From Komagataeibacter sp. FNDCF1 (GTDB lineage: Bacteria; Pseudomonadota; Alphaproteobacteria; Acetobacterales; Acetobacteraceae): a stretch of 64,000 bases of DNA. Under the pieces are notes generated by a model. The model ran no database searches. It saw only the letters and a program-made list of their open reading frames with translations, and was not told the origin of the DNA. The stretch lies in contig NZ_JAIWOT010000001.1 in the NCBI RefSeq assembly GCF_021295335.1, positions 1,367,001 through 1,431,000 of the forward strand. Reading direction: 5' to 3'. Shown piece by piece: positions 17,455 to 27,933 of the stretch. A program made the translations under genes and the position numbers. Position 1 is the stretch's first letter, and each line of letters starts with the position of its first letter.

Positions 17455-18908
17455 CCCAGGCCCCCACCACCACATTGACACCAGCCGACCTGGTCAGCCG
17501 TTTCACGGACATGCTTGGCCCGGTGGGGGTGCTGACGGAAGCTGGCGATACCGCCGCCTACTGCACCGACTGGCGTGACCTGTACCATGGCAGGGCGCTG
17601 GCCGTGCTGCGTCCCGCCAGTACGCAGGAACTGGCCGGCCTTGTCCGCTTCTGCGCGGCCCACGACGTGCCCATGGTGCCGCAGGGCGGCAATACCAGCA
17701 TGGTCGGTGGCGCCACCCCTGATACCAGCGGGCGGGAGGTCGTGGTCTGCCTGTCGCGCATGAACCGCGTGCGCGGCATCGACCCGCACGACCTGACCAT
17801 GGAGGTCGAGGCCGGGGTCACGCTCAAGGCCGCGCAGGACGCGGCGAAGGAGGCCGGGTTCATGCTGCCGCTTTCCATCTCGTCCGAAGGCTCGGCCCAG
17901 ATCGGGGGCGTGCTGGCCACCAACGCCGGCGGCAACAACACCCTGCGCTACGGCAATGCACGCGAACTGGTGCTGGGGCTGGAAGCGGTGATGCCCGATG
18001 GCGGCGTGTTCCATGGCCTGCGCCGCCTGCGCAAGGACAATACGGGCTATGCGCTGCGCCAGCTGCTGATCGGGTCGGAAGGTACGCTGGGGTTCATCAC
18101 CACCGCCATCCTCCAGCTTCACCCCCAGCCAAAGGCGATCGAGGCCGTGCTGTGCGCGGTGGATGATGCCGGTGCGGCGCTCAGGCTGCTGGGCCTGCTG
18201 CGCGGGCGCGACCCGGCACTGGTGCAGGCATTCGAGTTCATGTCCGGCACGGGCATGGATCTCGTGATCGATCTCATCCCCGGTGCCACCCTGCCGCTGG
18301 GCGAGCGCGCACCGGCCTATGTGCTGGTGGAGCTTGCCACCCCGCGCCCCGATGCGGACCTGCGGGAATATGCCGAGGACGTGCTGGGAGAGGCGCTGGA
18401 GGACGGCATCATAACCGACGCCGTGATTGCGGAGAGCGAAGGCCAGCGCGCGGCACTGTGGAAACTGCGTGAGGAACATGCCGAGGCCCAGCGCAAGGCC
18501 GGGGCCAGCGTCAAGAACGATGTATCCGTACCCGTGACCCACGTGCCCGAACTGATCGACCGCGCGACGGCGGCCTGCAGCGCGCTGGTAACGGGCATCC
18601 GTCCCGCCCCGTTCGGCCACATGGGCGATGGCAACATCCACTTCAACCTGGTCCAGCCCGAAGGCATGGCGCCCGAGGCCTTCCTCGCCCGCAGCCATGA
18701 CATCATGGATACGGTGGCCGCGATCGTGAAGGAACTCGACGGTTCGTTTTCCGCCGAGCACGGGGTGGGCCAGCTCAAGCCCTACATGATGCCCGCATGG
18801 CGTGGCGGCGCGGAACTGGCGGCCATGCGCCACATCAAGGCGGCGCTCGACCCCCGGAACATCATGAACCCGGGCAAGGTCCTGCCGCCCGTTGCACAGG
18901 GCACATGA
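17451..18908 (+). CDS. FAD-binding 2-hydroxyacid dehydrogenase (GlcD/D2HGDH family)
   Basis: Oxidises a 2-hydroxyacid such as D-2-hydroxyglutarate, D-lactate or glycolate with a bound FAD. The PCMH-type FAD domain has VPQGGNTSMVGGATP and SEGSAQIGGVLATNAGG. The C-terminal FAD-oxidase domain has the histidines PFGHMGDGNIHFNL and FSAEHGVGQLKP, typical of this family. 485 aa. The start at 17451 is within the ATGA overlap with the coiled-coil gene; an upstream in-frame ATG at 17403 overlaps it further. The exact substrate cannot be told from sequence; D-2-hydroxyglutarate is the commonest for this length and motif set. Confidence 0.85.
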   Translation: MTQAPTTTLTPADLVSRFTDMLGPVGVLTEAGDTAAYCTDWRDLYHGRALAVLRPASTQELAGLVRFCAAHDVPMVPQGGNTSMVGGATPDTSGREVVVCLSRMNRVRGIDPHDLTMEVEAGVTLKAAQDAAKEAGFMLPLSISSEGSAQIGGVLATNAGGNNTLRYGNARELVLGLEAVMPDGGVFHGLRRLRKDNTGYALRQLLIGSEGTLGFITTAILQLHPQPKAIEAVLCAVDDAGAALRLLGLLRGRDPALVQAFEFMSGTGMDLVIDLIPGATLPLGERAPAYVLVELATPRPDADLREYAEDVLGEALEDGIITDAVIAESEGQRAALWKLREEHAEAQRKAGASVKNDVSVPVTHVPELIDRATAACSALVTGIRPAPFGHMGDGNIHFNLVQPEGMAPEAFLARSHDIMDTVAAIVKELDGSFSAEHGVGQLKPYMMPAWRGGAELAAMRHIKAALDPRNIMNPGKVLPPVAQGT

Positions 18909-19008
18909 CGCGCGCCACGGCCACACGGCGCGTAACGGACTGTTCCCGCCCCCCATGCCAGAGGGGTTCACCCCTTTTGCCCCGGCGGGAACAGGGCTAG
19001 ACAGGATC

Positions 19009-20175
19009 ATGCCTGTCGTCCGCCCTGCTCCCGACCGTCTTGCGCCACGCCTGTCCATTCTGGACGGCTACATGCTGCGCCAGCTGCTGCTGGCGCTGGC
19101 GGCGACCACGGGCGCGCTGGTCACGCTGATCTGGCTTACGCAGTCGCTGCATTTCGTATCCCTGGTGGTGGGGCGCGGGCTTTCGCTGCGCGTGTTCTTG
19201 GAACTGACCAGCCTGCTGATCCCGTCCTTCGTGGCGGTCATCCTGCCCATCACCACATTCGTGGTGGTGCAGTTCATCTACCAGCGCCTGGGGGCGGACC
19301 GGGAACTGACCGTGATGCAGGCCGCCGGCCTGTCACCCGCGCTCATGGCGCGGCCGGGGCTGATGTGCGCCGCCATATCCACCGTTGTGTGCCTGGTGCT
19401 GAATGTCTGGATCGTGCCGGTTTCGTACCATGCCTTCCGGCAGTACGAATTCCAGATCCGCAACCGCATGGCCGCCTTCCTGATACAGGACGGGGTCTTC
19501 ACGCAGGTTTCGGACAACATGACCGTCTATATCCGCGCGCGCGACAAGGACGGCACGCTGCACGGCATCATGGTGGAAGATGACCGCACCCCCGGCGCCG
19601 AGGCCACCATACTGGCGGAGGAAGGCAACCTGGTCATCATCAATGACCAGCCGCGCGTCGTGCTGTTCAATGGCTCACGACAGGAAATCGACAGCCATAC
19701 CGGGCGGCTGAACGTGCTGACCTTCACACGCAACACCATCGACCTGTCCAGCCCGCACACCGCCCATACCCGCCTGCCGGACGCCAATGAACTCTCGATC
19801 GCGCAGCTGCTCCATCCGGACATGCGCCAGTATTCCCGCCGCGACGAAAGCAAGATGTTCATCGAGGCGTGGCGCAGGCTCAGCACGCCGTTCTGCGCCT
19901 TCTCATTCGCCATGATCGGGCTGGTGGGGGCCATGGGGGGCAGCTATTCGCGCCAGGCCAGCATCCTTCGCCCGGTGCTGGCCATACTGGCGGTGGTGGC
20001 GGTGCAGGCGCTGACGCTGCTGGTGCAGAACCTTGCCTCACGCAACCTGCAGCTCATGCCGCTCATGTGGGTATGCACGATCGGGCCGGGCGTGGTGTGT
20101 GCGCTCATGCTGTTCTGGCCCGAACTGCGCACGGAGCGTGAAAGCCGCAGGCTGGCTGGTGGCGCGCGGTCATGA
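19009..20175 (+). CDS. lptF: LPS export permease LptF
   Basis: Inner-membrane subunit of the LptB2FGC transporter that extracts lipopolysaccharide. It shows the YjgP/YjgQ layout: N-terminal TMs (RQLLLALAATTGALVTLIW and the region of FVAVILPITTFVVVQFIY), a periplasmic beta-jellyroll (about 140-280), and C-terminal TMs. I choose ATG 19009 after ACAGGATC, which gives 388 aa; the frame is open upstream but encodes non-family residues. It overlaps lptG by ATGA, so both permeases are made in a 1:1 manner. Confidence 0.92.
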   Translation: MPVVRPAPDRLAPRLSILDGYMLRQLLLALAATTGALVTLIWLTQSLHFVSLVVGRGLSLRVFLELTSLLIPSFVAVILPITTFVVVQFIYQRLGADRELTVMQAAGLSPALMARPGLMCAAISTVVCLVLNVWIVPVSYHAFRQYEFQIRNRMAAFLIQDGVFTQVSDNMTVYIRARDKDGTLHGIMVEDDRTPGAEATILAEEGNLVIINDQPRVVLFNGSRQEIDSHTGRLNVLTFTRNTIDLSSPHTAHTRLPDANELSIAQLLHPDMRQYSRRDESKMFIEAWRRLSTPFCAFSFAMIGLVGAMGGSYSRQASILRPVLAILAVVAVQALTLLVQNLASRNLQLMPLMWVCTIGPGVVCALMLFWPELRTERESRRLAGGARS

Positions 20176-21287
20176 ACCTTGCCCTGACCCTGTCGCTGTA
20201 CATCGCCCGGCAGTTCACCTGGGCTACGCTGTCGGTCATCGCCTTCCTGACCGGGCTGATCACGATGTTCGACTTCATCGACCTGCTGCGCCGGGTCTCG
20301 ACCCGGCCCAACGTGCCGACATCGCTGGTCAGCCAGATCGCATTCCTGCATATTCCCTTCGCCTGTCTCGAGATCCTGCCCTTTGGCGTGCTGCTGGGGG
20401 GTATCCTGTGCTTCTGGCGGCTGGCGCGGTCATCGGAACTGGTGGTGGCGCGGGCGGCGGGTATCTCGGCATGGCAGTTCCTGGCGGGGCCGGTCATCTG
20501 CGCCGTGCTGATCGGGGCCACGGCCACAACCTGCATCTCCCCGCTGTCCTCCGTCATGTACCGCCGTGCGGAAGCGCTGGACCGGCAGTACCTGCGCGAC
20601 AATAATGGCAAGTCCCTCAACCTGAGCGGTGGCACGCTGTGGCTGCGCCAGGGCGACAGCGGGCTGGTGGACCATGGGGTGGACATCATTCACGCCCGCA
20701 GGGTCCGGCTGGATGGCGGGGTTCTGCACATTGGCGGCATAACCATCTTCCGTCTCGGCCCCGATGACGGGCTGCTTACCCGCGTCGAGGCGGATCGTGG
20801 CTATCTGGGTCACGGACGATGGATACTGGAGGGCGCGCGCATGCTCCGCCCCGATGAACTGCCCGCCGACATGGGGCCCTTCACCCTGCATGCGGACCTG
20901 ACACTGGCCGGGGTAGAGGAAAGCTTCGCCTCCCCCGATACCCTGTCCGTATGGGCGCTGCCGGGCTTCATCCGCCAGCTCAACCGCTCGGGCTTTTCCA
21001 CCATCCGCCACCGCCTGCATTTCCAGAGCCTGCTCACGCTGCCGGTACTGTCGGGCACCATGGCACTGGTCGCCGCGGGCTTTTCCATGCGGCCCGCACG
21101 CCGGGGGGGCGTGATCCGCATGATCAGCTTCGGGGTGGCGGCGGGCTTCGCGCTGTTCGCGCTGTCCAAGATCGCGGCGCAGTTTGGCGAAACGGGCACC
21201 CTGCCGCCCGTTCTTGCCGCATGGGCGCCCACCGGGGCGGGGCTTTGTCTTGCAGTCACGCTACTTCTTCATCTAGAGGACGGTTGA
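20172..21287 (+). CDS. lptG: LPS export permease LptG
   Basis: Second permease of the LptB2FGC exporter. The topology matches LptF: TMs at about 10-35, 55-80 and 95-120, a periplasmic jellyroll domain in the middle, and three C-terminal TMs starting near residue 285 (LLTLPVLSGTMALVAAGFS). 371 aa is normal. It overlaps lptF by 4 bp and shares one base with the lptD start (TGATG), so inner-membrane extraction and outer-membrane insertion genes are tightly coupled. Confidence 0.92.
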   Translation: MNLALTLSLYIARQFTWATLSVIAFLTGLITMFDFIDLLRRVSTRPNVPTSLVSQIAFLHIPFACLEILPFGVLLGGILCFWRLARSSELVVARAAGISAWQFLAGPVICAVLIGATATTCISPLSSVMYRRAEALDRQYLRDNNGKSLNLSGGTLWLRQGDSGLVDHGVDIIHARRVRLDGGVLHIGGITIFRLGPDDGLLTRVEADRGYLGHGRWILEGARMLRPDELPADMGPFTLHADLTLAGVEESFASPDTLSVWALPGFIRQLNRSGFSTIRHRLHFQSLLTLPVLSGTMALVAAGFSMRPARRGGVIRMISFGVAAGFALFALSKIAAQFGETGTLPPVLAAWAPTGAGLCLAVTLLLHLEDG

Positions 21288-23689
21288 TGTACCGCTCCGC
21301 CTCCCCCCTGCGCGCGCCGCACCTGCTGCGGCCCACAGCCGTCCTGCGGCGGCTTCCGCGCGGGGTGCTGCTTTACGCAACCATGCTGGGGGGCATGATT
21401 GGCGGGCTGGGGGGATGGATATCGGCCGCCCATGCCGACCCCGAGGGCGCGCCGAAGCGCAGCATGCCCATCCATGCCCCCAAAAGCCAGGCGCAGGCAC
21501 CGGCAAATTTTTCAGGCACGGTGTCCAACACCGACCCCATGACCTTCCAGGCGGACCATGTCGCCTATGACAGCAGGAACGGCATCGCCACATGGACCGG
21601 CAACGTGCAGGTCTGGCAGAATGACCAGATCATGCGTGCCGACAGGATCATCTATGACCGCAATACCGGCATAGCCTCCGCACGCGGCAACGTGGCCATG
21701 GTGGAGCCCGACGGCACGGTGCTGTTCACCGACTATGCCGAACTGAGCAACGGCATGCGCGATGGCATCATGACGCGCCTTTACGCCCAGATGGCCGACA
21801 ATGCCCGCATGGCCGCCAACGGCATGCGGCGCTCGGGCAGCAAGATCAGTGACCTGACCCGCGTGGTCTATACGGCGTGTGAAATCTGTGCCCGCCACCC
21901 CGAACGCGCGCCGTTCTGGCAGATCCGCGCCTTTGACGCCACGCATGACATGCAGCACAAGCGCTTGGAGTTCCGCGATGCGTTCGTGGATTTCTTTGGC
22001 GTGCCGGTCTTCTACCTGCCCGCCTTCTCCATGACCGACCCGTCCGTGCGGCGGCAGAGCGGGTTCCTGACACCCGGCTTCACCCCGCATGACCGCTATC
22101 TGGGCACCTATGTCACCATTCCCTATTACTGGGTGATCGACCGCCAGTCCGACGTGACGCTGCAGGCCCTGTTCTCCACCCGGACCGGGCCGGAACTGAC
22201 CACCACATACCGGCGCTATTTCTCCAACGCACGCCTGAACGTGGTTGGCGGTATTGCGTATGACACCCATCGTGACACCGATTATGTCAACACCTTCGGC
22301 CAGACCGTTGACAGTTCCGACAACCACGGCATGCAGGGCTACATCTTCGCCAATGGCCAGATCTCGATCAACAAGACATGGCGGGCCGGGGCGAACATAC
22401 GCTGGGCCAGTTCCCCCAACTACATGCGCGATTACCGCGTAAGCGGCTACGGGCAGGACACGCTCAATTCCAGCGTCTATCTCGAAGGGTTTGGCACCGG
22501 TTCCTATTCCCGCCTCGATGCCGAAGGCTACGAAGGCATGAACCAGGGCATCATCCACAACCAGGACCTGCCGTGGGTGCTGCCGCGCTACACCTACAGC
22601 TACTTCGGCCAGCCCGATGCGTGGGGCGGGCGGTTCAGCCTCGATACGACGGATTTCTATGTCTATCGTGAAAACGGCACTTCCGACCAGCGCGGGCAGC
22701 TTTCCCTCAACTGGGACCGGCCGTTCCACAATTCGCTGGGGCAGATCTGGAACCTGACCCTGCATGTTGAATCCGCCATCCACCGCGCGACCGAACTGAA
22801 CCAGCAGCCCAACTATGCCCGCGCCACCACCACCCAGGTACAGGGGCAGGTCCTGCCCACGGTGGGGCTGAAGATGAACTGGCCCTTCCTGCGCAGCTTC
22901 AACCACAATACCGGCACCCAGGTGCTGGAGCCGATCGTTCAGTTCCTGGCCGCCCCCAATACCGGCAACAGCACGTCACGCAACATTCCCAACGAAGACA
23001 GCCTGACCTACGAATTCACGGATTCCACGCTGTTCGCGCTCAACCGCTATGCAGGTACCGACCGGCTGGATGGCGGCCTGCGCGCCAATGTGGGGCTGCA
23101 CAACAACTGGACATGGAATGGCCACCAGATCGATGTGCTGATCGGCGAAAGCTTCCAGGAACATGTCGACCACAACCGCATCCCCTATTCCGGCCTGAAC
23201 CATCACCTGTCGGATGTGGTGATGGGCACGCACATGGTGCCCAACCAGTATTTCGATTTCGATGGCAAGATGCGGCTCGATCCGTACGGGGGCAAGGTGG
23301 ACTTCGCCGATGCGCTGGGCAGTGCCGGGTTCCGCCATTTCCGTGTAACGGGCGGCTACCTGTTCGAACCGGTAACACCCTATTATTATTACGCCCAGCG
23401 CTCCTATGCCAACATAGCGCCTGACATCTATTACCGGCCGGTCAGCGAACTGACGGTGGGTGCCGCTTCCAACTGGGATAACTGGCATATCGCCGCCTAC
23501 CTGCGCCGCAGCCTGTCGCGCAAGGAAAGCGTGGCCGTGGGTGGCGATGCGGGTTATCAGAATGACTGCTTCGGGCTGGATGTGATGTATCTCAAGCAAT
23601 ACACCACGATTGGTGGCCAACAGAGCAATTCGACCGTAATGTTCTCCCTTACGTTCAAAACCATCGGTACATTTGGTATAAATGGCTGA
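21287..23689 (+). CDS. lptD: LPS-assembly protein LptD
   Basis: Outer-membrane beta-barrel that inserts lipopolysaccharide into the outer leaflet with LptE. A signal peptide is present (ATMLGGMIGGLGGWISAAHA, cleavage near AHA-DP). The N-terminal OstA/LptA-like beta-jellyroll (about 65-190) contains FQADHVAYDSRNGIATWTG. A barrel of about 560 residues ends in an aromatic/hydrophobic strand. Cysteines in YTACEIC and NDCFGLDV match the alphaproteobacterial disulfide pattern. It has 800 aa. The start at 21287 overlaps lptG by one base. The C-terminus overlaps surA by 8 bp. Confidence 0.92.
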   Translation: MYRSASPLRAPHLLRPTAVLRRLPRGVLLYATMLGGMIGGLGGWISAAHADPEGAPKRSMPIHAPKSQAQAPANFSGTVSNTDPMTFQADHVAYDSRNGIATWTGNVQVWQNDQIMRADRIIYDRNTGIASARGNVAMVEPDGTVLFTDYAELSNGMRDGIMTRLYAQMADNARMAANGMRRSGSKISDLTRVVYTACEICARHPERAPFWQIRAFDATHDMQHKRLEFRDAFVDFFGVPVFYLPAFSMTDPSVRRQSGFLTPGFTPHDRYLGTYVTIPYYWVIDRQSDVTLQALFSTRTGPELTTTYRRYFSNARLNVVGGIAYDTHRDTDYVNTFGQTVDSSDNHGMQGYIFANGQISINKTWRAGANIRWASSPNYMRDYRVSGYGQDTLNSSVYLEGFGTGSYSRLDAEGYEGMNQGIIHNQDLPWVLPRYTYSYFGQPDAWGGRFSLDTTDFYVYRENGTSDQRGQLSLNWDRPFHNSLGQIWNLTLHVESAIHRATELNQQPNYARATTTQVQGQVLPTVGLKMNWPFLRSFNHNTGTQVLEPIVQFLAAPNTGNSTSRNIPNEDSLTYEFTDSTLFALNRYAGTDRLDGGLRANVGLHNNWTWNGHQIDVLIGESFQEHVDHNRIPYSGLNHHLSDVVMGTHMVPNQYFDFDGKMRLDPYGGKVDFADALGSAGFRHFRVTGGYLFEPVTPYYYYAQRSYANIAPDIYYRPVSELTVGAASNWDNWHIAAYLRRSLSRKESVAVGGDAGYQNDCFGLDVMYLKQYTTIGGQQSNSTVMFSLTFKTIGTFGING

Positions 23690-25091
23690 CCTGATGCGCG
23701 AAAGACTGAGCCGGATGTCCATCTTCCCCGCCATGCGTGGCGCTGTTTCCCTTACCGTACCGCACCCTGGGCACGCGGGCCGCAGGTTTGCCGCGGCATT
23801 GCTGGCCTGCGCGGCCCTGCTGGGGCCGACGCACGGGGCCGGTGCACGCAGCGCCCGCGCCATTGCCCAGCAGGCCCAGGCGGCGGAAGATCAGGATGCC
23901 ATCATCGCCACCGTCAACGGCGCGGTGCTGACCAAGCGTGACGTGGATACACGCGGGCGGCTGTTCGCGCTGTCTTCCGGCCTGGATGTCAGCGATGACG
24001 TGATGCAGCGCCTGCGGCCCCAGATCGTGCGCCAGCTGATCGATGAAAAACTGCGCATGCAGGAAATGCTGGACCGCCACATCAACGTGCCCATCCAGCA
24101 GATCGGGGATGCCATTGCCGGTATCGAGCAGCGCAACGGCATGCCGCAGAACGCCCTGCGCAACAAACTGGCGGAAGATGGTGTCTCGCTGACCACACTG
24201 ATCGACCAGATCCGCGTGCAGCTGGGCTGGACGCAGGTCCTGCGGCAGGAAACGGGGGAACATGGCCGCATCACCGCTGCCGAGATCGAGCAGCGCATGG
24301 CCGCGATGAAGCGCGAGGACGGCAAGCCGGAATACATGATCAGCGAGATTTTCGTGCCGGTTGAAGACCCCCGCCATACGGAAAACGAGCTGAAATTCAC
24401 CGAAACCATCATCCAGGAACTGCGCGAGGGCGCGCCCTTCCCCATCGTCGCCGCCCAGTTCTCGCAGGGGCAGAGCGCGCTGGATGGCGGCATGATGGGC
24501 TGGACGCAGGAGGACGGCCTGGACCCGCAGGTGGTGGAGGTGGCGCGCAAGATGCCTGACGGCGCCATTTCCAACCCCATCCGCGTGGCGGGTGGCTACG
24601 TTATCGCCACCATTGCCGAGCGGCGCACCGTGGGCCACCAGATGGCGACCATCCTGGCCATCCGGCAGGCTTTCTTCGCCTTTGACGCGCCACTTGACCC
24701 CGAAAATCCGAGCGACCAGCAGAAGGCGGCACTGGATGCGGCAAACACCTTTTCCGGCAGCGCCAAAAACTGCGACCAGATGGAGGCCGAGAACAAGAAA
24801 CTGGGGGAGAAGCACCCCAGCGACCCGGGTGAGCTCATGCTGAACCACCTCAACCCCCAGATGCGCGAGGTCCTGGAACCGCTGCCCGTGGGCAAGCCAA
24901 GCCGTCCCCTCGTCTCGATGGACGGCATCGTGGTGCTGATGATCTGCAAGCGCGAGGAGCGCAACATCGCCATCCAGACCCCCAGCCAGATTGCCGATCA
25001 CCTGATGAACGAGCGGGTGGAACAGACTTCGCGCCAGCTCAACCGTGACCTGCAGCGCCGGGCGATCATCGACATGCGTTCCAAGACCTGA
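23682..25091 (+). CDS. surA: SurA-like periplasmic peptidylprolyl isomerase
   Basis: Periplasmic chaperone that helps outer-membrane barrels such as LptD fold. Signal peptide about residues 33-55 ([14 protein letters not shown]). The SurA N-terminal chaperone domain is about 70-215 ([20 protein letters not shown]). One parvulin domain is about 218-320 ([37 protein letters not shown]). The second parvulin domain is diverged. 469 aa is within the family range. It overlaps lptD by 8 bp, so chaperone and client are co-translated. In many relatives pdxA stands between surA and rsmA; it is missing here. Confidence 0.9.
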   Translation: MADLMRERLSRMSIFPAMRGAVSLTVPHPGHAGRRFAAALLACAALLGPTHGAGARSARAIAQQAQAAEDQDAIIATVNGAVLTKRDVDTRGRLFALSSGLDVSDDVMQRLRPQIVRQLIDEKLRMQEMLDRHINVPIQQIGDAIAGIEQRNGMPQNALRNKLAEDGVSLTTLIDQIRVQLGWTQVLRQETGEHGRITAAEIEQRMAAMKREDGKPEYMISEIFVPVEDPRHTENELKFTETIIQELREGAPFPIVAAQFSQGQSALDGGMMGWTQEDGLDPQVVEVARKMPDGAISNPIRVAGGYVIATIAERRTVGHQMATILAIRQAFFAFDAPLDPENPSDQQKAALDAANTFSGSAKNCDQMEAENKKLGEKHPSDPGELMLNHLNPQMREVLEPLPVGKPSRPLVSMDGIVVLMICKREERNIAIQTPSQIADHLMNERVEQTSRQLNRDLQRRAIIDMRSKT

Positions 25092-25098
25092 GCGGGGC

Positions 25099-25944
25099 AT
25101 GGCCATTCCCCCGCAACCACGCCACCCCGAACCGCTGCGCGACACCATTGCGCGGCACGGGCTGGACGCACGCAAGGCGCTGGGCCAGCACTTCCTGCTT
25201 GACCCCGGCATCACGGCACGCATCGCGGGGCTGGCGGGGGATCTTGCGGGCCAGCATGTGGTCGAGGTGGGACCCGGCCCCGGCGGCCTGACCCGCGCGC
25301 TGCTTGATACTCCGGCTGCCAGCGTCATTGCGGTGGAGGTGGATACGCGCGCCGTTGCCGTCATGACGGAACTCGCAGCCCACGCCCCCGGTCGCCTGAC
25401 AGTCATCGAGGCCGACGCCATGCGCCTCGACCTGACGACACTGTGCCCCGCGCCCCGGCAGGTCATCGCCAACCTGCCCTATAATGTCGGCACCCCGCTG
25501 CTGGTGGGCTGGCTGCGGCAGGCCGCGGCATGGACACGGCTTACGCTCATGTTCCAGCAGGAAGTGGCCGAGCGCATCTGCGCCGCCCCCAGTTCCGCCC
25601 ATTATGGCCGGCTGGGCGTGCTGGCGCAGTGGACATGCCGTTGCGGCATGCTGATGCACATTCCCCCCGGCGCGTTCTCTCCCCCGCCCAAGGTGCATTC
25701 CACCGTGGTGGGGCTGATCCCGCATGAACGGCAGCCCGATGCCGCGCTGTTCCGCGCCATGGAACAGGTGACGGCGGCGGCTTTCGGCCAGCGGCGCAAG
25801 ATGCTGCGTGGCGCGCTCAAGCCACTCGGCGGCGAGAGGCTGCTGGCCGAAGCCGGGATTGATGGCAGCAGGCGCGCCGAGACGCTTGATATTGCCGAAT
25901 TCGACCGTCTTGCCCGTCTTCACGTCCGCAAGGCTGCGGCGTAG
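25099..25944 (+). CDS. rsmA: 16S rRNA dimethyladenosine transferase
   Basis: Dimethylates two adjacent adenines (A1518/A1519, E. coli numbering) in the 3' hairpin of 16S rRNA during 30S maturation. KsgA signatures: [13 protein letters not shown], the SAM motif [15 protein letters not shown], the catalytic [11 protein letters not shown] (NLPY), and [12 protein letters not shown] at the C-terminal domain. 281 aa. The start at 25099 lies 7 bp after surA. The 3' end overlaps the convergent cfa gene by 25 bp. Confidence 0.95.
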   Translation: MAIPPQPRHPEPLRDTIARHGLDARKALGQHFLLDPGITARIAGLAGDLAGQHVVEVGPGPGGLTRALLDTPAASVIAVEVDTRAVAVMTELAAHAPGRLTVIEADAMRLDLTTLCPAPRQVIANLPYNVGTPLLVGWLRQAAAWTRLTLMFQQEVAERICAAPSSAHYGRLGVLAQWTCRCGMLMHIPPGAFSPPPKVHSTVVGLIPHERQPDAALFRAMEQVTAAAFGQRRKMLRGALKPLGGERLLAEAGIDGSRRAETLDIAEFDRLARLHVRKAAA

Positions 25945-27191
25945 CGGGGGTTGTGCCACGGCTCTGCCATGTGGTCCTGCCCCATCGCCGGATACTGGCC
26001 CAGCATGTAATCGCGCGACAGCGGCACGGCACCGATATCGCGCGTCAGCTGCAGCTGGAAGTTCAGGTGCCCCTGCACACGGAAGGCCAGTTCGGACACC
26101 ACCAGATAGAATTCGAACATCCGGCAGAACCGCTCCCCATACAGCAGCATAATCTGCGGGCGCTGGCTGGCGAAGCGATGGCGCCAGTGGGCGATGGTAC
26201 GGGCGTAGTGCAGGCGCCATATTTCGCAATCCGTCAGCCACATCCCGGCCTTTTCCACCGCTGACACCGCCTCGCTCACCGCAGGGGAATAACCACCGGG
26301 AAAGATGTAGCGGTCAATCCACGGATTGGTCACGCCCGGTCCTTCCTTCCGCCCGATGGAATGCAGCACCATGACCCCGTCCGGCCGGAGCGCTTCGCGC
26401 ATGGCGGCAAAAAAGGCAGGGTAATGCGCCACGCCCACATGCTCGAACATGCCGATTGAAATGATCCGGTCATACTGCCGGGTCACGGCACGGTAATCGC
26501 GCAGTTCAAAGCGCACGCGATGGTCCAGACCGGCCTCATGCGCGCGCCTGCGCGCGACATGCAACTGCTCGGCGGACAGGGTTATGCCGGTCACGACCGC
26601 ACCGTAGTCCCGCGCCAGCGTAAGCGCCATGCCACCCCAGCCACACCCCACGTCCAGCACGCTCATGCCCGGACGCACCAGATGCAGCTTGGCGGCAAGG
26701 TGATGTTTCTTGGCCGCCTGCGCCTGGGCCAGCGTTTCCTTTCCCGTGGGGAAGTAGCCACAGGAATACTGCATGTCCTCATCAAGGAAATGACGGTACA
26801 GCCTGCTGTCCAGATCGTAATGATGGGCAACGTTACGCCGCGCGCGGTGCCGTGTATTGTTGCACAGCCACTTGCGCCCCATATGGCGCAGGGGCGAGAG
26901 AACCCGCTCCCCCGCAGGCAGGCGCGCCATGGTATTGAGCATGAGCACATGCAGCAGGTCATACAGCGTGCAGCCTACCGGCTGCAGGGTGCCCGCCATA
27001 TAGGCCTCCCCCACCTTCAGCGCGGGATTGAGCAGCAGGGCGCGTGCCGTCGCATGGTCCGTGATCCGCATGGCGGCATGCGGGCCACCTTTTCCGGCAT
27101 GGACCCGCCTGTCACCATCGGGATAGTAGACGTCCAGCCGCCCAGAAGTAATAAAATGCGCAAAGGCCCGGTCGAGCAGTACAGATACCAT
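25920..27191 (-). CDS. cfa: cyclopropane-fatty-acyl-phospholipid synthase
   Basis: Adds a methylene from SAM across the double bond of phospholipid acyl chains, which makes membranes more acid- and ethanol-tolerant. The protein has an N-terminal lipid-binding domain (about 1-110). The methyltransferase core begins [18 protein letters not shown], with SAM motif [13 protein letters not shown] and the CFA signatures SIGMFEHVG and PGGYSP. 423 aa. I choose ATG 27191, preceded by GGGAGGGGATCG; the longer frame upstream covers the rplI terminator and lacks family sequence. It ends inside rsmA (25-bp convergent overlap). Confidence 0.93.
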   Translation of the reverse strand: MVSVLLDRAFAHFITSGRLDVYYPDGDRRVHAGKGGPHAAMRITDHATARALLLNPALKVGEAYMAGTLQPVGCTLYDLLHVLMLNTMARLPAGERVLSPLRHMGRKWLCNNTRHRARRNVAHHYDLDSRLYRHFLDEDMQYSCGYFPTGKETLAQAQAAKKHHLAAKLHLVRPGMSVLDVGCGWGGMALTLARDYGAVVTGITLSAEQLHVARRRAHEAGLDHRVRFELRDYRAVTRQYDRIISIGMFEHVGVAHYPAFFAAMREALRPDGVMVLHSIGRKEGPGVTNPWIDRYIFPGGYSPAVSEAVSAVEKAGMWLTDCEIWRLHYARTIAHWRHRFASQRPQIMLLYGERFCRMFEFYLVVSELAFRVQGHLNFQLQLTRDIGAVPLSRDYMLGQYPAMGQDHMAEPWHNPRYAAALRT

Positions 27192-27246
27192 CGATCCCCT
27201 CCCCACCCGCACGGAACAGGCGGAACGCACCGTGGCCACACAACGA

Positions 27247-27282
27247 CAAAGGCCCGGAAGAGTTTCCTCTTCCGGGCCTTTG
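27247..27282 (-). terminator. hairpin after rplI
   Basis: A perfect 16-bp stem (CAAAGGCCCGGAAGAG with CTCTTCCGGGCCTTTG) encloses the 4-base loop TTTC. It lies 38 bp after the rplI stop and 55 bp before the cfa start. The AAAGG...CCTTT stem base is typical of strong terminators at the end of ribosomal protein operons, though the T-run after the stem is short. It probably separates rpsF-rpsR-rplI from cfa. Confidence 0.75.
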
Positions 27283-27320
27283 CAACCGGGCCTTCCGCCG
27301 TGGGGCGGGGGCTGGTTCAA

Positions 27321-27920
27321 TCAGACTGCAGGCGTTTCCTCGACGGCGGTTTCTTCCGAAACCTCGCCTTCGGATGCAACATCTTCGTCAGCCAGTTCGG
27401 CCAGTGTGGGTTCTTCGTCCTGTTCGGCGCCGATTTCCTCACCGCGTGCCTGGCGTTCCGCTTCCTCTTCGGAGCGGGCGACGTTCACGGTCACCTGCAT
27501 GGACACTTCCGGGTGCAGGGCAACGCTGACTTCATACAGGCCAAGCTGCTTGATCGGCTCGGGCAGGATCACCTGGTTACGGGTGATGCCCAGGCCAGCC
27601 TGGGTTGCCGCTTCCGCGATGTCACGGGTCGTGACGGAGCCGTAAAGGCTGCCACTGTCACCAGCCTGACGGATCAGGATGACGGACAGGCCGTGCATGC
27701 GCTCGGACAGGCGCTCGGCCTCCTCGCGGTTCTTGAGGTTCTGGGCCTCAAGCTGCACGCGCTCACGCTCGAAACGCTCGCGGTTATGCGCGTTGGCACG
27801 GATCGCCTTGCCCTGGGGCAGCAGGAAGTTACGGGCATAGCCCGGCTTCACGCTCACGATCTCGCCCATCTGGCCCAGCTTCTCGACGCGCTGGAGCAGG
27901 ATGAGTTCTACTGCGGACAT
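27321..27920 (-). CDS. rplI: 50S ribosomal protein L9
   Basis: Ribosomal protein of the large subunit near the L1 stalk. The N-terminal domain [20 protein letters not shown] with [16 protein letters not shown] is the L9 signature. The long central helix and C-terminal domain follow to about residue 148. A further 50 residues form a strongly acidic tail ([13 protein letters not shown] and more), which gives 199 aa against about 150 for E. coli. It is the last gene of rpsF-rpsR-rplI and is followed by a terminator hairpin. Confidence 0.96.
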   Translation of the reverse strand: MSAVELILLQRVEKLGQMGEIVSVKPGYARNFLLPQGKAIRANAHNRERFERERVQLEAQNLKNREEAERLSERMHGLSVILIRQAGDSGSLYGSVTTRDIAEAATQAGLGITRNQVILPEPIKQLGLYEVSVALHPEVSMQVTVNVARSEEEAERQARGEEIGAEQDEEPTLAELADEDVASEGEVSEETAVEETPAV

Positions 27921-27933
27921 GGTTGGGCCTCCC

